A stretch of DNA of 64,000 nucleotides from Zelopaecilomyces penicillatus. Its lineage: Eukaryota; Ascomycota; Sordariomycetes; Hypocreales; Pseudodiploosporaceae. Within the stretch, counting starts at the first letter, position 1, and each line of letters begins with the position of its first letter. Shown one piece after another: positions 56,075 through 64,000 of this stretch. The notes beneath the pieces are model-generated. The model saw nothing but the letters and a program-made list of their open reading frames with translations. It was not told where the DNA came from and searched no databases. Where the stretch lies: the NCBI GenBank assembly GCA_005765155.1, contig VCCP01000001.1, positions 6,200,001 through 6,264,000 of the forward strand, written 5' to 3'. Position numbers and translations under genes: made by a program.

Positions 56075-56089
56075 TAGTTTTCATTCGAG
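56075..56089 (+). repeat. Target-site duplication, right copy (15 bp)
   Basis: TAGTTTTCATTCGAG, an exact match of 50411-50425. It follows the AAT-rich 3' end of the LINE, so it sets the insertion boundary. Confidence 0.9.
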
Positions 56090-58673
56090 GTTATTCGCAC
56101 TTTGTGTCCCTCTTTTGGCCACCCCCCTCCAGAAAGAAAAAAAAAAAAAACGCCCCCATGACGACCTCGGGAGACCCCATCCGGCCGGGACACCTCTTGT
56201 CGACTACGGTAACATCGCCTTCGCACTTTAAAGCCAGCCACCGAAGGAAGACTGTGTCAAAAAGACGTACCAGCACGCTCCCTCATCCCATGTAATAGTT
56301 CCGATGTTGAAAGCAACTGCGAAGAAAGCTTTCCGTTCCAGCCCACTTGGTTTATGGCTCAGTTTCTGCCTGCAATTTTTTTTTTAATCCCGTTGGTACA
56401 TGTTAACAAAGCTAACATTATGTGTGCGGTTCCTGCAGAACCGGGCGCATCCGCTTGTGAAGACCATGGTTCGGTAATAACACATGGTTTGCAATTCGAG
56501 AAGCCAGACCCTACAGGTAAAGAGATTTATGAGTTTTATTACGGGGGTCCTTGCACTTGACTGCAACGACGGGGTGCTGGGTTACCAAATTTGATGCCAG
56601 TTTGCGCAATGGTAAGACATGCCAGGCAAACAAACAACTATTCGGTGCGCATGGTGACGGATGAACAAAGGTTACCCTCCCACTCACTAATTACCAGTAA
56701 TGCTTGTCAGCAGTTTGCCTATTTGGCTGCCGTCAAGGTTTTCGCCTACATCTCTAGCATCAACGACATGACTCCATACCCGGGTACTGGTACTAGATCG
56801 CGAATGCATGTGCCTTACGGATTATCGAGTAGCTGTACTTACTCTGTACGTTGGGGGTTTTAGGGCAGTGAGTGACGCATAAATGCACACCGCACGGCCC
56901 CGTGAATACTACTTGAGCAATTGCAAGGGCGAGATGCCACTATTACCTCATGTATCCGTACCTGGCTGTCTCCTGATGCCAAGCCCACTGAACATGGCGA
57001 GCCCTTAAACTCAAAGCAATTAAAAGCGCATTCATGCCGCAGACGATGCGTGCATCTTTCTCAATGCTCTATGTTGTTGCTGCTGTCTGGATGCCTGTGC
57101 GATGGGGTTAACGGTGAGTAGTGATCCCTTTGATTAGGCTGGGGTGTCAAAAAATGTTTACACTCGGAGAAGGAGGCGAAACCGCGTCTCATTGGGCGAG
57201 TTGGCATGGCCCGGTGAAATTCTTGAACCGCAATTCTGTTTAGCGGTCAGGAGAGATGGAAATATTCTTACAAGGACAGCAGCGAGTTATTTGCATGAGG
57301 GAAGTCCAGGAAGTATTGGCTCAAAACGAAGAAGAAAGCCTTACATGATTACATTGGACAAAGCCTGACACACGAGGAACAGCATTCTTGTGAGATGAGG
57401 GTGGGATCTTGGCTGGCACTGCCGGGACGCCACGCCAGGGCGGGATACACACGGCGTAACTATTTCTCAGTCTGGAAAAGCACTTGGTACTGTAGGCCAG
57501 GAGCCTCTAATGCTACCAAGTGCTAATTAGTAGATGGAGGAAGGCATCGCTTCGCACATTGATAGCCACTGTCACACTACACTCCAAGTCATATTACCCC
57601 CAAAAACTGGCCAGCACCGTCTTCAATGACGACCTACTGGTGACGTGGTCGTGGGGACAAATACGCTCTTCCTATTTAATCGCTTCTCGGATAAACTAAT
57701 AGATGCGTGTATGTACGGGAAACGACGATGTGGATGGACTCACACACGCTGTTTTTCATATGTGATACTTATCGTGGAATTGAAACAGTGGCCATGGGTA
57801 AAGATGTCGCCCCTTGTGCAGCTCAGTCGACTTCGGCTGATGTAGCGCTCTCTTGTCGATATGCAGAACCCCGACGACAGAGAGCTGTTTTCGTCGATAT
57901 TCCGTTGATATTCCCGTCGAGGTAGTCGCCTGAGGGCTGACGGGTGCTGCTGCTGATGAGTGCTGATGAACGCCTCTCTCACACACACCAAAAACTTGGT
58001 TGAGATCCGCCCACCCACTCATCAATGGTGTGAGACCAGTGGGCGGGCCTGCGTGGAGACTAAGGTAACTCGGCGTGTCAAGGGTGCCCAAGGTAGATAT
58101 AAAGTCTCTGCCATCGCAAATCTGCAGGGTCAGTGCCGCGGGGTGCGTGGGACAAGCAATGTGACTGATAGCGGATACGCAGACGGGACTTTGGCGCACT
58201 AGTACCGCCCCCCCCATGCATGGAGACCAGGGCCGATGTACTGTATCGACCAGGCCAGGGCCGCCGCCTCGGGGGCGCCAGGACGTTTCTTCTTCCGGGG
58301 CCTGGCAAGCATACCTACACTCTCTCTTCCACTCTCTCTCTCACTGACTTCTTAACCTTCCTCTGCCCACTCACTGCCTGACATATCTCGCCCGGGACCA
58401 CCAGTCAGGCGTCTGTTGTCATCCGTCGGCTTCAGAATCATCGTTTCTTCGGTAGACAACGCCTGTTCTGCCTTGGATATATTGCATTACACGTTTTGCA
58501 CTTTTCGCTGCCTGTGCCTTACATCCAGCCAGGTCTGATAATCAAGGGCTACACTCTCAGCACTCGCACTCACAACTCTTTCATAACACCACACACTCCA
58601 ACCGGGCATGCCTTCACTCATCACCGCCTGTTTCATTTCGCGGTCGCGCAGCTAATTTGTATTCGTCGTTGTC
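56090..58673. other. Gene-free region upstream of SNT2
   Basis: 2.6 kb between the LINE and the SNT2 gene. Contains only short open frames without family features and a T-run near 56377-56386. Promoter and leader of SNT2 are probably in the right part (58300-58673). No tRNA or rRNA recognised. Confidence 0.45.
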
Positions 58674-61600
58674 ATGGCGCAACTTAATGTGAGATTTCGC
58701 TTCCCCATGCGACACTGTTACTCACTTGTTCTTTTCCCACCTCTACTGCTCCGTTCTATCCTGCCTTGGCCCTGCCCATTAGCATATCTCGCCGCGCAAA
58801 GTCGCTCTAACCTTTTTTGAAGCAGGACTCAAAGCACTCCGAACCAGAAGCCAAGACAACTTTGGAGTCGACGGCGGGCACTTCGTCTGGTTCGAGTGTT
58901 GTAGATAAGGATGTTGCCGCTGACATGGCAGCTCCATATGGGACGCGGTCACGGAACAGGTCCGGCAATCCACGTCCCAACTATGCTGAGGATAAGGACA
59001 TTGAAATGGATGTCTATGATTTCTACCAAGACAAAAAAGACGGCGACGGGAGTAAGAAGTCGTCGCGGCAAGCCAGCGCAGCAGCAGCGGCGGCGGCGGC
59101 AGCAGCAACAGCAACAGGAGCAGCAGCAAATGGCGAGGCCACTCGTGGAGCTGGCAGTTCGCGCAAGCCCGTACCAGATGATTCCAAGACAGCATCCAAC
59201 CAGAATGGCTCTCGGGAGCAAAGTTCTAGTGCCAGCACTGGTGCACCACCCCCCCAGCAAGTTCAGGCGACCAACGCGTCGCAGCCATCACGGAAGCGCA
59301 AGGCAGCCAGCCAAGCGGTTGGTGTCACTATCAATACTGCTTCTTCCACTGCCACTGCAAATGCCACCGCAGGAGCGAGAAAGGGTGGAAACGCAGCGCC
59401 CAACCCAGGCACGACATGGGCAGAGTCAAATATGCTGACGTTTGAGAACTGCAAATCACGTCTGGATAATGGGCGAATGGTGGCCGACGATGGAACGGTG
59501 CTGGAGCCAAATGGTAACACGACTAGGATCCACCTCCCTCTGGAGGGCAATTTAAGCAGCGAGCAAACTGACTAACCTGGTGACGCAGATCATGTGTATT
59601 TGGTGTGCGAACCGCCAGGGGAGCCCTACTATCTGGGACGCATCATGGAATTTCTCCAGGCGCAAAACGATAGCTCCAAGCCGGTAGACGCGGTGCGCAT
59701 CAACTGGTACTATCGCCCCAAGGACATCGGGCGCAAGGTGCACGACACGCGGCTAGTCTTTGCGACAATGCACTCCGACATCAGCCCCCTAACAGCGCTG
59801 CGAGGCAAGTGTCAGATCCGGCACCGTGTTGAGATTGAGAGCATGGACGAATACCGCAAAACGCCCGACAGCTTCTGGTTCGAGAAGCTCTACGACCGCT
59901 ACATCCAGAAGAACTATGACCTGATCCCGACGCGGACCATTGTCAACGTGCCAGAAAAGGTCAAGACGGTGCTAGACGAGCGCTGGAAGTACGTCCTTGT
60001 TGAGCAGGGGCGTGGCAAAGAGCTCACTAGCGCCGTTAAGCTCTGCAAGAGATGCAGCGGCTATTGCGCCAGGTACGTACCTACCACCTTTTTTCCCCTT
60101 CGTTTTATTTTACTTTACATTCATTGTCTATGCCACACACTATGCCTAATTGCCTACATACCTACCTAAGGTACCTACTTACCTGGCCCGTAACTACATC
60201 TTCCTATTTACCTCATCTATCTGCTGCAGAACAGTCTTCTGTTGCCAGCGTTGGTACTCATCACTTGCTCTAACCCTTCTTGGCTGGCACCTTACAAAAC
60301 TCCTTTTTATGCTCCTCTTGACGAATATACCTCTTTTTTTTTTTTTTTTTTTTGCTTTTCCGCCGAGCCTATTTCATCCTTTCTGTTCCCTTTTCTGACT
60401 TGCCGCCGCCACTCACGCACTACTCCACCACCACCTATTTCTCTTAATACCACTCAATCACTGTTTGCCCAATCCCCCTCCCTACCCCGGCCCCTCCCCC
60501 AACTCTCCAATTCCCTGGCCCTGTCATGCCATGCTATGCCATGCTCGCGCTTGGCTTGAATCAGGCAGTTTACACGCATCTGCCTCCGCAACACAACCCT
60601 TTTGATATGCCAATCAAAATGTCCCACATCGTGTGGAATCCCAACTAACATCGCATCGCTTAGCAACGATTCTGTTGATTGCGCTGTATGCCGCTACACC
60701 TATCATATGAATTGCGTTAAGCCACCATTGCTGAAAAAACCATCACGTGGCTTCGCATGGTCCTGTGCTGCATGCAGTCGTGCCCAGGAACGGAAGCTTG
60801 AGGCTCGGCATACTCCAAACACGATTCATGGAGATGGCGATGACGATGAGTTTTTAGACGAGGATGATGACGATCCTCGGGGGATTGCCACTGATCGCAC
60901 CAGCCCTGCTGATGGAGAAGAAGCTCACCATGAGGGAACCGCCGAGCAGATCTACCAAGCCAGTCTCTGGCCATGGCGCTATCTGGGCATGCACTGCAAA
61001 CCGGAAGATGCCCTCGACTATGACGATCGAATATACCCCCGCGCAAGCACCCGCATAGGACCGAAACACCAGGCCAATGTGAGTATCTGGCCGGGAAACC
61101 CTGTCCAGTATGTCAAGCCATTGGAAACTAGAAGGGGGGGCAAGAAAGACCCCAAACTGTCCAAAGAGGCGCAGGCTGCTCAGGATGCAGAGAAAGCTCG
61201 CAGGGGAAAGCGACCAAAATGGATACAGGATCAACCCTCCGGATATGTTGCACGCGGCGAAGACTATGATGCCAACGATCCGAACTGTACAGCCACATTG
61301 ATGTGGAAACCTCCATCCACTGACGAGATTTCTGTGGGCGACATGGCCAAGTATATGGCCCAGGCAACGGGCTTGGCAAAAAAGCTGGATCTGCCGGAGC
61401 GGTCCACAAATCTTCAAGATGTGGCGGTAACCACTCTCTTTCACGAGAAATACGACGAGGCCAAGGCGGCCAGTGTTCTCTCCCGTGCGAACAAGACCGG
61501 CTTTAAAGAACCTATCTTGACGGCGGCAGAGCAGAAGAGGTTTGAAGAGGGCGTCTCGAGATATGGATCTGAGCTACACCTCGTTATGAAACATGTCAAG

Positions 61601-64000
61601 TCCATGACTCCCGGAGAGGTGGTTCGTTACTATTATACTTGGAAGAAGACAGACCGAGGCCAACAGATATGGGGCAGCTATCCCGGCAGAAAGGGCAAGA
61701 AACAAGCCAGACAGGCCGAGGCAGCAGCTACGAAAATGGCAGATGACGTTGCTGACAATGACGACGACTCGGCTTTTGATACAGATAAAGCAACTGAAAA
61801 GAAGCGTGGCTTTATATGTCACTTCTGCTCAACAACGTCATCTCGGCAATGGAGAAGAGCCCCCAACGCATCCCAGGGTCTGGTGAACGGGGACGGTTTG
61901 AAGACAGGTGGTAAGGACAAGGGTACCCAGTATGTGGTTGCCCTGTGCCGTCGTTGCGCTGAATTGTGGCGACGGTATGCAATTCGATGGGAGGACATTG
62001 AGGAAGTGGCAAAGAAGGTTGCCCAAGCTGGTGGTCGAGCTTGGAAACGCAAACAGGACGAAGAACTTCTCAAGGAACTCCAAGCAGCAAAAGAACTGGG
62101 TTTCATGACACCGGAAAGAGCCTCGACGCCCCTGATTGTAACAGCTCCACCAAGCACTACCCAGGAACCACCGCGGAAGAAGCTCAAAGGCGCACCTCAA
62201 GAGAAGGAAGCGGACCCTGTTCAATCCGATGGCGGAAGCGCTTCTGGCACGGCGACCACCAAGAAAAAAGAGAAACCCGTGGCAGTGGTGGAGGCCCCGC
62301 ATGTCCCAGAAATGCCAAAACCACGTACCCTACCCTGTGCCATTTGTGATCAAATGGAGCCGTTGGGTGATCAACACATATCTTGCCGAGAGTGCCGTCT
62401 TACAGTTCATCGTAACTGCTACGGCGTAATTGAGCTTCGGAACCCTGGCAAGTGGACCTGCGACATGTGCGCTAATGACAAGAGCCCCCAGGTTTCAATC
62501 GTGAGTAAAACATTATTCGTGAGAGTAAAGCCGACACCTGCTAATTTTGTTATTAGCAATATAAATGCGTCTTATGTCCTGTAGAACATACGGAGCATGA
62601 CTTTGTGGAGCAACCGAAGCTTACCCACCACAAGAAGAAGATGTCCGAGAAAGACCGGGAACGAGAAAAGGTAGAAGTACAACAGGCTCGAAAGGCAGCA
62701 GACTTCTATCGCAAGAGACAGGAAGAGATGAACCGCCCTGTTAATCCGCGCGAGCCGCTTAAGCGCACAGCAGATAACAATTGGGTCCACGTCACTTGTG
62801 CGGTGTGGACACCTGAGGTCAAATTTGGGAATGCGAAAGCTTTGGAGCCCTCGGAGGGTATACCGTCGATTCCGAGAGCAAGGTACGACGAGGTTTGCCA
62901 AGCCTGCAACAGTTTGGGCGGCGCCTGTGTGTCGTGCCATCAGTGTCGCATACCACGTAAGCATATCATATTTTCATCCAAAAATTCATCAAGCTAACAA
63001 AACTCTCAATTAATAGTTCATGTGGAATGTGCTCGACAGCAAGGCCATGTTCTTGGCTTCGAAATCTCGCCGGTCAAGAGCTCTCGCAGAGACCAGTTCA
63101 GTATTGTTACGATAAACGGAGAGAGTGGGACAATGTCTGCAACTGTATGGTGCAAGGATCATGCTCCAACAAAGACTGTTGTACATCGAATGCACGAGTC
63201 GGTAAATGATTCAGGCTTGAATGCACTCCAACTTTATGTGCAGAATTATAAGCAGGCCGACCTCACATTGACCGGTACGGTGCGCAAGGCGACCTTGATG
63301 ACAATGGCTGCCAAGATGTCAGGAGTTCCACTGCAGGCTGGCAACCGCAGAGCCTCCACAACGACGGCACCGAACGGTACGTGGACTCAAACGCCGCACA
63401 TTGGCGAATCGCAGGATGCGGCATCCAACGCACAACAACCGGGGGAAAAGGTTTGCATTACTTGCGGTATCGATGTTACCCCACGATGGTGGCCAATCGA
63501 CAACAGTCAAGAGCGAAGGCTCACCAACGGTCACCATGGGACAATTGGGTCTGAGGCACAGAAATTTGTTGAGCAGAGGAAGTTCCAGTGCCATAAATGC
63601 CACAAACATCAGCGGAGTCCCCGGCAACCCCCGTCCATGCCGTCACCAGATTCGAGGGAGGCGTTCTTAACACGCCTTCCTGTACCAGAGCCTAGTCTCA
63701 TGGCCAACGTATGTGCGCCGTCACCACCACAACCTCCGCCGCTGCCGCCGTCAGATTATCGCGATGGACGCCCCCCCAGCCGCGCTCACGCATGGCCACA
63801 GCCTCCTGGTTCTCACCCAGTTGCAGTAGCTGTGGCAGCAACAGCTTCTGGCCCACCACCGCTGCACCATCCTGTTCATCAATTGCAACCGCCGCCTCAG
63901 ACACCGACTCATGTTACGGGACATCGACCAACACCCGTAACACATGCATATCCGCCAGCCGGTTTGCCAGCTAGAGCACCCCCTTACAGCGATTGGGGAC
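58674..64000 (+). CDS. SNT2: Snt2-like BAH/PHD chromatin protein (truncated at window end)
   Basis: Six exons seen: 58674-58688, 58826-59513, 59589-60072, 60664-62500, 62557-62956 and 63017 onward; about 1,469 residues before the window ends, still open. Snt2 reads histone marks in a deacetylase/ubiquitin-ligase complex and shapes stress responses. Order of parts: an Ala-rich disordered N-terminus with a 10-Ala run (about residue 96), a BAH domain (about 235-380, DHVYLVCEPPGEPYYLGRI), PHD finger 1 (387-435), a SANT domain (675-730), a GATA-like finger (CHFC...CRRC, about 780-835) and PHD 2/ePHD (954-1190, CAICDQ...CKDH). A second GATA-like CITCGID...CHKC (1285-1335) and a Pro-rich tail follow. 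Intron 3 is 591 bp. Exon 1 encodes only five residues. Confidence 0.93.
60073..60663 (+). other. SNT2 intron 3 (591 bp), pyrimidine-rich
   Basis: Splits PHD finger 1 between its early Cys residues. Donor GTACGT, acceptor CATCGCTTAG with branch ACTAACA about 15 nt upstream. It has a 20-T run at 60334-60353 and C/T-rich DNA around 60380-60520. It is about ten times the usual intron length here; a cryptic exon inside cannot be ruled out. Confidence 0.75.

Noticed and set aside
57210..57230. Short identity to an 18S rRNA word (GGTGAAATTCTTG)
   Set aside because: Only 13 bases; flanks do not continue the rRNA sequence, so chance is the better explanation.
57144..57368. 74-aa basic open frame
   Set aside because: Isolated short ORF with no domain, start context or splice support.

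Overview
The window is nuclear DNA of a filamentous ascomycete, most likely a Sordariomycete of the order Hypocreales. The reasons are short GT-AG introns (mostly 47-115 bp) with CTAAC/CTGAC branch sites, wide 3-way gene spacing, GTACCT-rich intergenic DNA, and a set of fungal orthologues (Prp28, mL59, Nsp1, Laa2, Tvp38, Snt2). I cannot name the genus from sequence alone. I reconstructed exon structures by eye from splice signals and protein continuity; no database was consulted.

Layout. 0-13.3 kb is a dense housekeeping block: a 6PGDH-like NAD-binding protein (+), a mitochondrial protein of unknown function (-), valyl-tRNA synthetase (+, 8 exons, probable non-AUG mitochondrial form), the spliceosomal helicase Prp28 (-), mitoribosomal protein mL59/MRPL25 (+), diphthamide factor Dph4 (+) and 14-3-3 (-). 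After a 3.2 kb gene-free stretch come the F1F0-ATPase inhibitor Inh1 (+), nucleoporin Nsp1 (-), a Laa2-like AP-1 accessory protein (+) and eIF2-gamma (-). A 3 kb gene-free stretch separates these from a four-span membrane protein (+), eIF4A (-), an F-box/JmjC protein (+), a CCCH/Smr protein (+), a Tvp38-like protein (+), an uncharacterised Cys-Pro-motif protein (-), a prolyl aminopeptidase-like hydrolase (+) and a 12-exon HELQ-type DNA helicase (-).

50.4-56.1 kb is an apparently full-length, intact non-LTR retrotransposon (LINE, Tad1/I-like). It has two long ORFs joined by an ATGA overlap, a short AAT-rich tail and a perfect 15-bp target-site duplication. It is the only clear mobile element here. 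The right end carries a gene for the chromatin reader Snt2 (BAH-PHD-SANT-GATA-like-PHD/ePHD), which runs off the window.

Functionally the window is biased to translation and its control (ValRS, mL59, Dph4, eIF2-gamma, eIF4A), with nuclear transport, splicing, vesicle traffic, DNA repair and chromatin genes between. The items most worth a second look are the intact, apparently RNase H-less LINE with its exact insertion boundaries, the AUG-less mitochondrial presequence on ValRS, the in-frame retained-intron option in Nsp1, the uncharacterised protein with three Cys-Pro motifs, the diverged motif in the HELQ-type helicase, and the overlapping upstream ORF on the CCCH/Smr gene. I saw no CRISPR, tRNA or rRNA genes.
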